Assembly (NCBI RefSeq): GCF_020883495.1
Contig: NZ_CP086610.1
Span: 3,303,001-3,367,000 of the forward strand
Length of the DNA stretch: 64,000 bases
Origin: Shinella zoogloeoides
GTDB taxonomy: Bacteria > Pseudomonadota > Alphaproteobacteria > Rhizobiales > Rhizobiaceae
Direction of reading: 5' to 3'
The notes below the pieces were generated by a model. That model was not told the DNA's origin, ran no database searches, and was given only the letters and a program-made list of their open reading frames with translations. The position numbers were made by a program, and so were the translations under genes. Positions 8,921 to 16,931 of the stretch are shown piece after piece (positions within the stretch are counted from its first letter, which is position 1; each line of letters starts with the position of its first letter).

Positions 8921-10156
8921 ATGCCCGAAGCCCAGATGCTCGACGTCCTCGTCGCCGGCGGCGGCTATGTCGGCCTTTCGCTGGCCGTTGCCGTCAAGAA
9001 GGCCGCGCCGCACCTAGCCGTCGAGGTGGTGGACGCTGCGCCGGACCACGCCTGGCGCAAGGACGAGCGTGCCTTCGCCATCGTCGCCGCCGCGCGCAAT
9101 CTGCTCGACGTGCTCGGCATCTGGAACGAGATCGAGCCGGAGGCGGAGCCGATCCGCCGCATGGTCATCACCGATTCGCGCACCGCCGATCCCGTCCGCC
9201 CCGTCTTCCTCACCTTCGAGGGCGCCGGCTCCGGTGACGACGGCCAGCCCTTCGCTCATATGGTGCCGAACCGCGCCATCACCGCCGGCCTGCTGAAGCA
9301 GGCGGAAGCCCTCGGCGTCTCGATTCGCTGGTCCACCTCGGTGGAAGGCTTTGCGACCGGCCAGCATTCCACCACCGTCAGCCTTTCCGGCGGCACGGAA
9401 CGCCAGACGCGCCTTCTCGTCGCCTGCGACGGCGTGCGCTCGAAGCTGCGCGACATGGCCGGCATCAAGACGGTGCGCTTCGATTACGGCCAGTCCGGCA
9501 TCGTCACCACGGTCCAGCATGAGCGCCCGCACGAAGGCACGGCGGAAGAGCACTTCCTGCCCGCCGGCCCCTTCGCCACCCTGCCGCTCACCGGCAATCG
9601 CTCCTCCCTGGTCTGGACCGAGCGCACGGAGGATGCCCGCCGTCTCGTGGAGAGCGACGACCTCGTCTTCGAGGAAGAACTGGAGCGCCGCTTCGGCCAC
9701 AAGCTCGGCGCGCTGAAGGTCGTCGACGGCCGCCGCGCCTTCCCGCTCGGCCTGACGCTCGCCCGCGCCTTCGTCGCCCCGCGCTTTGCGCTGGCGGGCG
9801 ACGCCGCCCACGGCATCCACCCGATTTCCGGCCAGGGCCTCAATCTCGGCTTCAAGGACGTGGCGGCGCTCGCCGAAACCATCGTGGAAGCCGACCGCCT
9901 CGGCCTCGATATCGGCGCCGTTTCGGTGCTGGAGCGCTACGAGACCTGGCGCCGCTTCGACACGGTCCGCATGGGCATGACCACGGACGTGTTGAACCGC
10001 CTCTTCTCCAACGACATGACGCCGCTGCGCGTGCTGCGCGACGTCGGCCTCGGCGTCGTCGACCGCCTGCCGGGCCTGAAATCCTTCTTCATCCGGCAAG
10101 CCGAGGGCACGACCGGCAACGGCCATCCGCGCATGCTGGTGGGACAGAGGATCTAG
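8921..10156 (+). CDS. ubiH: UbiH/UbiF-family FAD-dependent hydroxylase
   Basis: A 411-residue flavin monooxygenase of the UbiH/COQ6 family, which adds hydroxyl groups to the ubiquinone ring. The N-terminal dinucleotide fold [16 protein letters not shown] binds FAD. A central DERAFAI segment and the C-terminal [21 protein letters not shown] motif complete the FAD site. I start at the ATG at 8921 because GGAG lies 6 bases before it; an in-frame GTG 12 bases upstream has no such site. Alphaproteobacteria often use one broad UbiH-like enzyme (UbiL or UbiM) for several ring positions, so the exact position modified is not certain. Its stop codon overlaps the stop of the convergent gene. Confidence 0.88.
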   Translation: MPEAQMLDVLVAGGGYVGLSLAVAVKKAAPHLAVEVVDAAPDHAWRKDERAFAIVAAARNLLDVLGIWNEIEPEAEPIRRMVITDSRTADPVRPVFLTFEGAGSGDDGQPFAHMVPNRAITAGLLKQAEALGVSIRWSTSVEGFATGQHSTTVSLSGGTERQTRLLVACDGVRSKLRDMAGIKTVRFDYGQSGIVTTVQHERPHEGTAEEHFLPAGPFATLPLTGNRSSLVWTERTEDARRLVESDDLVFEEELERRFGHKLGALKVVDGRRAFPLGLTLARAFVAPRFALAGDAAHGIHPISGQGLNLGFKDVAALAETIVEADRLGLDIGAVSVLERYETWRRFDTVRMGMTTDVLNRLFSNDMTPLRVLRDVGLGVVDRLPGLKSFFIRQAEGTTGNGHPRMLVGQRI

Positions 10157-10341
10157 TCCTTGATCTCGCGCGCTTCCGAAATCAGCATGATCGGAATCCC
10201 GTCACGGATCGGATAGGCGAGCCTGGCCTTCTCGGAGACGAGCTCCCCGGCCTTGGCGTCATAGACCAGCCGCCCCTTGGTCAGCGGGCAGACGAGAAGT
10301 TCAAGCATTTTGGGATCGACCCGGCTGGTGCTGGCATCCAT
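10153..10341 (-). CDS. Trm112/UPF0434-family small protein
   Basis: A 62-residue protein of the Trm112/YcaR family: [16 protein letters not shown] then [13 protein letters not shown]. In yeast, Trm112 is an activating partner of several methyltransferases; bacterial members are poorly characterised. Only one Cys of the usual zinc-binding CPxC pair is present (CPLT), so metal binding is doubtful. The start [11 protein letters not shown] (10341) is chosen because it lies just past the stop of the upstream gene and follows AGGG. It runs 11 bases behind the Lon-N-domain gene and shares the bases CTAG with the stop codon of convergent ubiH. Confidence 0.82.
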   Translation of the reverse strand: MDASTSRVDPKMLELLVCPLTKGRLVYDAKAGELVSEKARLAYPIRDGIPIMLISEAREIKD

Positions 10342-10351
10342 GGCATAGACC

Positions 10352-11032
10352 CTATTGCAGCCGCGTATCGACGTCGCCATAGCTGCGCGCCAGAACGATT
10401 TCGGTGATGGCGATCAGCGTTTCCGCCCGCGTCTTGAGGTCGGGCGCTTCCAGCAGCGCCTGCTTTTCCGCCGGGCCGTAGGGCGACATCATCGACATGG
10501 AATTGACCAGCGTCGTGTTGCTGGCGCGCTCCACGCTCTCCCAGTCCGCCTCCAGCTTGTTGGCGTCGAGATAGGCCTTGAAGGCGGCAAGCAGCGCCTC
10601 GCGGTCGACGCTCTGCTCATCGTCCTTGCCGGAAAGATCGGCGATGAAGGGGGCGATGCGGAAACTGCGATAGGCCTTGCCGCCCCGCACCTCCTCAAGC
10701 AGCCTGTAGCGGCAGATGCCGGTGAGCGAGACGATGTAGCGCCCATCCCCGGTTTCGGCAAAGGAGGTGATGCGGCCGAGACAGCCGACCTGGCAGAGCG
10801 CCGGCGTCTCGCCGGTCTGGTCCTCCGCGCGATGCTCGCCGAAGACCGGCTGCACCATGCCGACCAGCCGATGCGATGCGAGCGCGTCGTCGAACATGGC
10901 AAGATAGCGCGGCTCGAAGATGTTGAGGGGAAGCTGGCCGCCTGGCAGGAGCAGCGCGCCCGTCAGCGGAAAGACGGGGACGGCCTCGGGCAGATCCTCC
11001 GGCTTCAGATAACGCGCGTTTCCCACCTGCAT
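10352..11032 (-). CDS. Lon N-terminal-domain (LAN) protein
   Basis: A 226-residue protein consisting of the Lon substrate-binding domain alone: [34 protein letters not shown] is the signature, and GCLGRITSF and YRFRIAPF-like segments follow. There is no AAA ATPase and no Ser-Lys protease dyad, so it is not a protease on its own. The stand-alone form is common next to a thioredoxin-like gene in rhizobia, as here. A substrate-recognition or chaperone-like role is likely but not shown. It is followed by the Trm112-like gene. Confidence 0.88.
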   Translation of the reverse strand: MQVGNARYLKPEDLPEAVPVFPLTGALLLPGGQLPLNIFEPRYLAMFDDALASHRLVGMVQPVFGEHRAEDQTGETPALCQVGCLGRITSFAETGDGRYIVSLTGICRYRLLEEVRGGKAYRSFRIAPFIADLSGKDDEQSVDREALLAAFKAYLDANKLEADWESVERASNTTLVNSMSMMSPYGPAEKQALLEAPDLKTRAETLIAITEIVLARSYGDVDTRLQ

Positions 11033-11110
11033 GGCATTGCCTTCCCGATTCGCGGCGCGGCGAAATGTTTCCCGCCTCTCGTCATCGCGCCCTCCCCCGA
11101 ATGTGGGGTA

Positions 11111-11140
11111 GGCGCGGCGTTTCTCAAGGGACGCCGCGCC
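11111..11140. terminator. strong hairpin downstream of cnoX
   Basis: A perfect 10-bp stem, GGCGCGGCGT paired with ACGCCGCGCC around a 10-base loop, lies 19 bases past the cnoX stop codon. There is no T-run in the minus direction, so it may be an RNA-stabilising or processing hairpin. Confidence 0.5.
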
Positions 11141-11158
11141 ATGGGTTTGAAAAAAGCC

Positions 11159-12121
11159 TCAGGAGAACAGGATCGACGACAGCTTGCGGCGGGCGGCGAT
11201 CGTCGCCGGGTCCTTGGCACCCCAGACGTCGAAGAACTGCAGCAGTTCCCGGCGCGCGCCGTCGTCGTCGAAGGCGCGGTCGCGCTTCATGATGTAGAGC
11301 AGATGATCGGCCGCCGCGTGGCGGTCGCCCTCGACATTGCGGATCTTCGCAAGGTTGAGCCGCGCGGCATGGTCGTCCGCATTCAGCGCCAGCGCCTGTT
11401 CGAGCGCGGCCGGATCGCCGAGCTTGCGGGCTTCCTCGATCTGGTCGAGCTTCTTGACGACCGCGGCGACGGCCGGGTCGGCGGCAAGCGCTTCCGGCAG
11501 GTTGCCGAGCGCCTGGCGGGCGTTGTCCGGCTGGCCGACGGCGATCATGCATTCGGCAATGCCGGCAAGCGCCGCGGCGTTTTCCGGGTCGGCCTGCAGC
11601 AGCGCGCCGTAGAGATCGGCTGCGCCGGCAAGGTCGCCCGCGTCGAAGAGCGTCTTTGCTTCGGCCAGCATGGCCTCGATCTCGGCCTTCTCGTCGGCGC
11701 CCGCGGGGCCGGCGATCTTGTCGATGAAGGCGCGGATCTGGCTTTCCGGCACCGCGCCCATGAAGCCGTCCACCGGCCGGCCGCCGACGAAGGCGACGAC
11801 GGCGGGAATGGACTGGATGCCGAGCTGGCCGGGAATGGAGGGATGGTCGTCGATGTTGAGCTTGACGAGCTTCACCCGTCCGGCGCTCTCGCCCACGACT
11901 TTCTCGATAATCGGCTGGAGCTGCTTGCACGGGCCGCACCAGGGCGCCCAGAAATCGACGAGCACCGGCTGCTGGCGCGAAGCCTCCAGCACGTCACGCG
12001 AAAAATTCGCCGTGGTCGTGTCCTTGATCAGGTCGCCCGCCGGTGCCGCGCCGCCATAGCTCGCCGAAACGTTCATCTGCCCGCCATAGGACGGTGCATA
12101 GGGGTTGTCGCCTGCGCTCAT
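11159..12121 (-). CDS. cnoX: CnoX (YbbN) thioredoxin-fold chaperedoxin
   Basis: A 320-residue two-domain protein. Residues about 35-140 are a thioredoxin fold with an intact CGPC redox site (Cys62, Cys65, in FWAPWCGPCKQL) and the cis-proline SIPAVVAF. Residues about 150-320 are TPR-like helices (AGAADLYGALLQADPENAAALAGIAEC). This is the architecture of CnoX/YbbN, a holdase that protects proteins from oxidative aggregation and hands them to GroEL. E. coli YbbN lacks the CxxC pair while Caulobacter CnoX is reported to be redox active; this one has both cysteines. It neighbours the Lon-domain gene on the same strand. Confidence 0.92.
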   Translation of the reverse strand: MSAGDNPYAPSYGGQMNVSASYGGAAPAGDLIKDTTTANFSRDVLEASRQQPVLVDFWAPWCGPCKQLQPIIEKVVGESAGRVKLVKLNIDDHPSIPGQLGIQSIPAVVAFVGGRPVDGFMGAVPESQIRAFIDKIAGPAGADEKAEIEAMLAEAKTLFDAGDLAGAADLYGALLQADPENAAALAGIAECMIAVGQPDNARQALGNLPEALAADPAVAAVVKKLDQIEEARKLGDPAALEQALALNADDHAARLNLAKIRNVEGDRHAAADHLLYIMKRDRAFDDDGARRELLQFFDVWGAKDPATIAARRKLSSILFS

Positions 12122-12179
12122 GGGTCTCTCCTGTGGCGCAAAGCGCCGTCAAATGCGTGTCTGGGCCAGAAATCGTATG

Positions 12180-12689
12180 TCAGGCCGTGACTTTCAAGAC
12201 AAGCGGCTCATGCCCCGTCGCCTCGATGAAGCGTAGCAGGTCCTTCGAGCCGATCGAGGTGGTCGCGTCGTTGCGCAGCGGATGGCAGTTGATCGTGTCG
12301 TATTCCATCAGGTCCGCATCGATGATGATCTTCACGTTCCCGCCCGCATCGTTGAACACGCCGAAGGCCGTGACCGCGCCGGGAATGACGCCGAGATATT
12401 CCATCAGCTTCTCCGGCTTGCCGAAGGAAACGCGGCTTGCCGCCCCGATGACGGTGTGGATCGTCTTGAGGTCCACCGAGGCATGTTCCTCGACGGTCAT
12501 CAGGAAGTAGTTGTCCTTCTTGTCCTTCACGAAGAGGTTTTTCGTGTGGCCGCCCGGAATCTCGTCGCGCAGCGCCACGGATTCGGCGACGGTGAAGACC
12601 GGCGCATGTTCCTTCGTCGCATGGGCGATGCCCAGCCCGTCGAGAAACTGAAAAAGATCCTTGTCCGTCTTCGGCTGCGCTTCGCTCAT
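12180..12689 (-). CDS. proX: prolyl-tRNA editing domain protein (ProX/YbaK family)
   Basis: A 169-residue free-standing editing domain of the INS/YbaK superfamily, which deacylates Ala-tRNA(Pro) (or a related mischarged tRNA). The PrdX-type signature GGHTKNLFVKDKK carries the conserved lysine, followed by VSFGKPEKLMEYLGVIPGAVTAFGVFND and CHPLRNDATTSI. Length is normal. The start follows GGGAC. It is on the same strand as cnoX, 58 bases upstream of it, and could share its transcript. Which mischarged amino acid it prefers cannot be told from sequence alone. Confidence 0.9.
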   Translation of the reverse strand: MSEAQPKTDKDLFQFLDGLGIAHATKEHAPVFTVAESVALRDEIPGGHTKNLFVKDKKDNYFLMTVEEHASVDLKTIHTVIGAASRVSFGKPEKLMEYLGVIPGAVTAFGVFNDAGGNVKIIIDADLMEYDTINCHPLRNDATTSIGSKDLLRFIEATGHEPLVLKVTA

Positions 12690-12816
12690 GTCCCGTTTCC
12701 TGTCCCGAATAACTCCGCCCGCTGCTTAGGGCTTCGCCCGCCCGCACGCAACCACCTGAGAAACCGGGCCTTCGAAAGGCGCCGCAATTTTTTCTTCAAA
12801 ATCCGACATTTCCCTG

Positions 12817-12845
12817 TTGCATTTGAAAATGGCTTAGGCCATATA
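12817..12845 (+). promoter_or_regulatory. predicted promoter of tRNA-Gly
   Basis: TTGCAT (12817-12822) and CATATA (12840-12845) are spaced by exactly 17 bases and lie about 60 bases upstream of the tRNA, giving a short leader. No other gene needs this promoter. Confidence 0.5.
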
Positions 12846-12906
12846 CCGCCCGTCGCCGCAACGCAGCGACCTTCGGCCACGAACTACCCCAGGCCGTCGA
12901 CGATGA

Positions 12907-12981
12907 GCGGGTGTAGCTCAGGGGTAGAGCACAACCTTGCCAAGGTTGGGGTCGAGCGTTCGAATCGCTTCACCCGCTCCA
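12907..12981 (+). tRNA. tRNA-Gly (anticodon GCC)
   Basis: A complete cloverleaf: 7-bp acceptor stem GCGGGTG/CACCCGC, D-arm GCTC..GAGC, anticodon stem CAACC/GGTTG with loop TTGCCAA (GCC at 12939-12941), T-arm around GTTCGAATC, discriminator T and an encoded CCA at 12979-12981. It is followed by its own terminator and then by the IS21 element. Confidence 0.97.
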
Positions 12982-12998
12982 TTCTTTCCAAAGTTTCG

Positions 12999-13024
12999 AA
13001 GCCTCGGTTCGCCGGGGCTTTTGT
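12999..13024 (+). terminator. terminator of tRNA-Gly
   Basis: AAGCCTCGG and CCGGGGCTT form a 9-bp stem (one G-T pair) with loop TTCG, followed by a T-rich tract. It lies 17 bases past the tRNA. A near-identical copy lies on the far side of the IS element at 15588. Confidence 0.9.
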
Positions 13025-13087
13025 GCGTTTTGGCGCGGTGGAAATCGCTAGGCGCGGAAACGGTGGAAGGGAGCGCGGTTACCACAC

Positions 13088-13120
13088 GGTGTTGATTGCC
13101 ACTGAGAACTGACCCGGCGT
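13088..13120 (+). repeat. left terminal inverted repeat of the IS21 element
   Basis: Thirty-three bases beginning GGTGTTGATTGCC and ending CCGGCGT, perfectly repeated in inverse orientation at 15555-15587. Confidence 0.93.
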
Positions 13121-13201
13121 GGCCTGATATTTCCATTGAGAATTGACCCATGTTCCAACCTTCCCTCGCATGTTTTCAGCGGGGGCTATGGAGTGATCGA
13201 C

Positions 13202-14728
13202 ATGGCGTTATTGAGCGTGATCCGACGCTGGCATTTTCGAGAAGAACTATCGATCCGGGAGATTTGCCGCAGGACTGGCCTGTCCCGGAATACCATCCGC
13301 AAATACCTGCGCCTGGACGGCGTGGAGCCGAAGTTCAAAGTCCCGGAGCGGCCAAGCAAGCTTGATCCTTTTGCTGATCGGTTGTCTGCCTGGCTGAAGA
13401 GCGAATCCAAGAAGAACCGCAAGCAGAAGCGGACGATGAAGCAGTTGCATGCCGATCTGATGAGCCTTGGCTACGAGGGCTCCTACAATCGGGTTGCGGC
13501 ATTTGCTCGGGAATGGCGTGATGATCGGCAGAGAGAATTGCAGACGACGGGCCGCGGGACATATGTGCCCCTGGCGTTTGACCCCGGCGAAGCCTTCCAG
13601 TTCGATTGGTCGGAAGATTGGGCCATCATCGGCAATGAGCGCACCAAACTGCAGGTGGCGCACACGAAGCTGAGCTACAGCCGCGCCTTCATCGTTCGGG
13701 CCTATCTCCTGCAGACGCATGAGATGCTGTTCGATGCCCATAATCATGCATTCCGGGTCTTCGGCGGCATCCCCGGCCGCGGAATCTACGACAACATGCG
13801 CACGGCGATCGACAAGGTCGGCCGCGGGAAAGAGCGCGACGTCAATGTCCGTTTCCTGGCGATGGCCAGTCACTACGTATTCGAGCCGGAGTTCTGCAAT
13901 CCCGCGTCTGGTTGGGAGAAAGGGCAGGTCGAGAAGAATGTTCAGGATGCGCGTCATCGCTTCTTCCAACCTGTTCCGCGCTTTCCATCATTGGATGCCC
14001 TGAACGACTGGCTGGAGCTTCGGTGCAAGGAATTCTGGGCAAAGACCCCACACGGACAGATGCGCGGCACCATTGCCGACATCTGGGCTGAGGAAGCTTT
14101 GGCATTGATGCCTGTTACCCGTCCGTTCGACGGCTTCGTGGAGTATACGAAGCGGGTCACGCCAACCTGCCTCGTCCATCTGGAGCGCAATCGCTACAGC
14201 GTGCCGGCATCCTTCGCCAATCGACCGGTGAGCCTGCGGGTCTATCCGGATCGTGTCGTGGTTGCTGCGGAAGGCCAGATCGTCTGCGAGCATCGTCGCG
14301 TCATCGATCGCTCTCACGACCGACCGGGACAGACGATCTACGACTGGCGGCACTATCTGGCGGTCGTGCAACGCAAGCCAGGCGCGCTTCGCAACGGTGC
14401 ACCCTTTGCCGAGCTACCGGACGCGTTCCGGACCTTGCAGCAATACCTCCTGAAGAAGCCGGGTGGCGACCGCGAGATGGTCGATATCCTGGCCCTTGTT
14501 CTCCAGCACGACGAACAGGCCGTGCTATCGGCGGTCGACATGGCGCTGAAGTCCGGCGTCCCCACGAAGACCCACGTGCTGAACCTGCTGCATCGCCTCG
14601 TCGACGGCAAATCCTTCACACCGCCCACCATCGATGCACCTCAGGCCCTGACGCTCGTCAACGAGCCCAAGGCCAATGTCGAACGATACGATGCGCTGAG
14701 AAAGACGGAGGCCCGCCATGCGTCATAA
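13202..14728 (+). CDS. istA: IS21-family transposase IstA
   Basis: A 508-residue DDE transposase. The N-terminal helix-turn-helix ([19 protein letters not shown], about residues 17-35) binds the ends. The rve catalytic core shows the first Asp in FQFDWSEDW, the second in [10 protein letters not shown] and the Glu in [13 protein letters not shown] start at [12 protein letters not shown] (13202), which follows GGAG 7 bases upstream; a TTG-initiated extension would run into the end repeats. It overlaps istB by 11 bases (coupled translation). It acts with IstB to insert the element. Confidence 0.95.
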   Translation: MALLSVIRRWHFREELSIREICRRTGLSRNTIRKYLRLDGVEPKFKVPERPSKLDPFADRLSAWLKSESKKNRKQKRTMKQLHADLMSLGYEGSYNRVAAFAREWRDDRQRELQTTGRGTYVPLAFDPGEAFQFDWSEDWAIIGNERTKLQVAHTKLSYSRAFIVRAYLLQTHEMLFDAHNHAFRVFGGIPGRGIYDNMRTAIDKVGRGKERDVNVRFLAMASHYVFEPEFCNPASGWEKGQVEKNVQDARHRFFQPVPRFPSLDALNDWLELRCKEFWAKTPHGQMRGTIADIWAEEALALMPVTRPFDGFVEYTKRVTPTCLVHLERNRYSVPASFANRPVSLRVYPDRVVVAAEGQIVCEHRRVIDRSHDRPGQTIYDWRHYLAVVQRKPGALRNGAPFAELPDAFRTLQQYLLKKPGGDREMVDILALVLQHDEQAVLSAVDMALKSGVPTKTHVLNLLHRLVDGKSFTPPTIDAPQALTLVNEPKANVERYDALRKTEARHAS

Positions 14729-15530
14729 TCCAGCAAGCGGCGCTGTCGTCATCATGCTGCGGCAACTGAAGATGCACGGCATGGCCCAGGCCGTCGGCGA
14801 ACTCACCGAGCAGGGATCGCCGGCATTCGAGGCGGCAATCCCGATCCTGTCGCAGCTCCTCAAGGCGGAGACCGCGGAACGTGAAGTTCGATCGACGGCC
14901 TACCAGCTCAAGACGGCACGCTTTCCAGCCTATCGTGACCTGAACGGCTTCGACTTCACCAGCAGTGAGATCAACGAGGCGCTGGCCCGTCAGCTTCATC
15001 GCTGCGACTTCCTGGACGACGCCAACAACATTGTCCTGGTCGGCGGTCCCGGCACGGGCAAGACGCATATCGCCACGGCCATCGGTGTCCAGGCCATCGA
15101 ACATCATCACAAGCGGGTTCGGTTCTTCTCGACCGTGGAACTGGTCAACGCGCTCGAGCAGGAGAAGTCCCAAGGTCGCTCAGGCCAGATCGCCAACCGC
15201 CTGGCACACTCCGATCTCGTCATCCTCGACGAGCTCGGTTATCTGCCGTTCAGTGCTTCAGGCGGTGCGATGCTGTTCCATCTGCTGAGCAAGCTCTATG
15301 AGCACACGAGCGTCATCATCACCACCAACCTGAGCTTCAGCGAATGGGCCAGTGTCTTCGGCGATGCCAAGATGACAACCGCGCTGCTCGACCGGCTCAC
15401 CCATCATTGCCACATCCTCGAGACCGGCAACGACAGCTTCCGCTTCAAGAACAGCTCCGCGCACGACACCAAAACGACAAAGGAGAAAACGAGGAACTTG
15501 ACCACGACCGCAGAGCCGAAACATACCTAA
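14718..15530 (+). CDS. istB: IS21-family helper ATPase IstB
   Basis: A 270-residue AAA+ protein related to DnaC that assembles on target DNA and directs IstA. Walker A is [10 protein letters not shown] (about residue 113), Walker [12 protein letters not shown], and sensor-1 IITTNLSF. Length is at the long end of the family because of a Lys/Thr-rich tail that reaches into the right end of the element. The start overlaps the istA stop. Confidence 0.95.
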   Translation: MRHNPASGAVVIMLRQLKMHGMAQAVGELTEQGSPAFEAAIPILSQLLKAETAEREVRSTAYQLKTARFPAYRDLNGFDFTSSEINEALARQLHRCDFLDDANNIVLVGGPGTGKTHIATAIGVQAIEHHHKRVRFFSTVELVNALEQEKSQGRSGQIANRLAHSDLVILDELGYLPFSASGGAMLFHLLSKLYEHTSVIITTNLSFSEWASVFGDAKMTTALLDRLTHHCHILETGNDSFRFKNSSAHDTKTTKEKTRNLTTTAEPKHT

Positions 15531-15554
15531 TAAGCGGGTCAATTCTCGGTGGAA

Positions 15555-15587
15555 ACGCCGGGTCAGTTCTCAGTGGCAATCAACACC
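15555..15587 (-). repeat. right terminal inverted repeat of the IS21 element
   Basis: Perfect inverse of the left 33-bp end. The second copy of the tRNA-type terminator begins at the very next base. Confidence 0.93.
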
Positions 15588-15613
15588 AAGCCTCGGTTCG
15601 CCGAGGCTTTTGT
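15588..15613 (+). terminator. orphan copy of the tRNA-Gly terminator
   Basis: AAGCCTCGG-TTCG-CCGAGGCTT is a perfect 9-bp stem with TTCG loop, then a T-rich tract. Over 38 bases (15588-15625) it differs from the copy at 12999-13036 at only two positions. No RNA gene lies between the IS and this hairpin. Confidence 0.85.
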
Positions 15614-15721
15614 GTGTTTTGGCGCCGCCGAAACCGCGCGGCCCATGGCTTCTTGCCGCGCCTGCGCGCGCTGTGAAGTTTCCGCCGCACCCGATTGCTG
15701 TACCCCGCGACTTCTCCTATG

Positions 15722-15737
15722 TTGACCAAGTGGTAAA
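15722..15737 (+). promoter_or_regulatory. RutR-like operator of the nucleobase operon
   Basis: The 16-mer TTGACCAAGTGGTAAA matches the RutR consensus TTGACCAnnTGGTCAA at 13 of its 14 defined positions. It sits 45 bases upstream of the start codon of the binding-protein gene, where the TTGACC part could also serve as a -35 element. RutR is a TetR-family repressor released by uracil or thymine, which fits the pyrimidine salvage genes downstream. Confidence 0.65.
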
Positions 15738-15781
15738 AAACGACGCGTTTCAAAGCGCGCGGGCAAACAGAGGGGAATGTA

Positions 15782-16807
15782 ATGCGACGCGATTCCTTCA
15801 ATTCGGGCATTTCCAGACGCACGCTGATCAAGGCCGCCGGCGCCTCCGCCGTGGTGGCCGCCGCGGGCCTGCCGGGCCGTCTTCTCGCCGCCGATCCGAT
15901 CAAGGTCGCGGCCATCTTTACCGTTCCGGTCGAGCAGCAATGGGTCAGCCGCATCCACAAGGCGGCCAATGCCGCCAAGGAGCGCGGCGATATCGAATAT
16001 GTCTATTCGGAAAACACCGCGAACAACGACTATGAGCGCGTCATGCGCGAATATTGCGAGGCCGGCAACAAGCTGATCCTCGGCGAGGTCTTCGGCGTGG
16101 AGGACGCCGCGCGCGCCGTCGCCAAGGACTACCCCGACGTCGCCTTCCTGATGGGATCGAGCTTCAAGCCCGACGACGCCGTGCCGAACTTCGCCGTCTT
16201 CGACAACTATATCCAGGACGCATCCTATCTCTCCGGCCTTGTCGCCGGCGCGATGACCAAGTCCAAGAATATCGGCATGGTGGGCGGCTATCCGATCCCG
16301 GAAGTCAACCGGCTGATGAACGCCTTCATGGCCGGCGTGAAGGAAACCGCGCCCGACACCAAGTTCCAGGTCGCCTTCATCGGCTCCTGGTTCGATCCGC
16401 CGAAGGCCAAGGAAACCGCCTTCGCCCAGATCGATGGCGGGGCGGATCTGCTCTATGCCGAGCGTTTCGGCGTGTCCGACGCCGCCAAGGAGCGGAACGT
16501 GCTCGCCATCGGCAATGTCATCGACACCCAGGCGGACTATCCGAACACCGTGGTCGCTTCCGCGCTGTGGCATTTCGAACCGACGCTCGACAAGGCGATC
16601 GCCGAAGTGAAGGCCGGCACCTTCAAGGCCGCCGACTACGGCGTCTATTCCTTCATGAAGCATGGCGGCTGTTCGCTCGCCCCGCTCGGCACCTTCGAAA
16701 ACAAGGTTCCGGAGGAAATCAGGGCGCGGATCGCGGAAAAGGAAAAGGCGATCAAGGACGGCTCGTTCGTCGTCGAGATCAACGACGCCGAACCGAAGTC
16801 GAGCTGA
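15782..16807 (+). CDS. BMP-family ABC transporter substrate-binding protein
   Basis: A 341-residue periplasmic binding protein of the Bmp/PnrA (nucleoside) family. The N-terminus carries a twin-arginine signal (SRRTLIKAAGASAVVAAAG) with cleavage near the AAD at about residue 37, so it is probably exported folded. Family landmarks are the IFTVPVEQQWVSRIHKAA start, the YCEAGNKLILGEVFG segment, LSGLVAGAMTKSKNIGMVGGYPIPEV and GADLLYAERFGVSD. GGGGAATGTA precedes the ATG. It is the first gene of the operon with two permeases, an ATPase and a CodA-like deaminase, so the ligand is probably a pyrimidine base or nucleoside. Confidence 0.88.
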   Translation: MRRDSFNSGISRRTLIKAAGASAVVAAAGLPGRLLAADPIKVAAIFTVPVEQQWVSRIHKAANAAKERGDIEYVYSENTANNDYERVMREYCEAGNKLILGEVFGVEDAARAVAKDYPDVAFLMGSSFKPDDAVPNFAVFDNYIQDASYLSGLVAGAMTKSKNIGMVGGYPIPEVNRLMNAFMAGVKETAPDTKFQVAFIGSWFDPPKAKETAFAQIDGGADLLYAERFGVSDAAKERNVLAIGNVIDTQADYPNTVVASALWHFEPTLDKAIAEVKAGTFKAADYGVYSFMKHGGCSLAPLGTFENKVPEEIRARIAEKEKAIKDGSFVVEINDAEPKSS

Positions 16808-16841
16808 CTTTACCTCCCGTTCATGGGAAGGATGGCCGTGG

Positions 16842-16871
16842 CGGCGGATGAAGGTTCAGCCTTCACCGCCG
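16842..16871. repeat. intergenic hairpin inside the nucleobase operon
   Basis: CGGCGG-A-TGAAGG and CCTTCA-CCGCCG form a 12-bp stem with one bulge and a 5-base loop. A second hairpin (TCTCCC/GGGAGA, 16881-16897) follows. Together they lie between the binding-protein gene and the ATPase gene, where stem-loops often protect the upstream message and keep the binding protein more abundant than the rest of the transporter. Confidence 0.6.
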
Positions 16872-16931
16872 GCGGCCTCCTCTCCCTGAGCGGGAGAATG
16901 CCTCGCCCACAACGCAATTCCGGTCATCGCC

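Larger units (their letters stand above)
13088..15587 (+). mobile_element. complete IS21-family insertion sequence
   Basis: About 2.5 kb bounded by perfect 33-bp inverted repeats (outermost TGTTGATTGCC if the terminal GG is excluded), each followed inward by a second related repeat (TTGAGAATTGACCC at 13136 and its near-copy at 15536-15552), as expected for the multiple transposase-binding sites of IS21 ends. It carries istA and istB overlapping by 11 bases, both intact, so it is probably still active. No target duplication is visible: CACAC on the left and AAGCC on the right of the 33-bp repeats. Instead, copies of one terminator lie on both sides. Confidence 0.93.
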
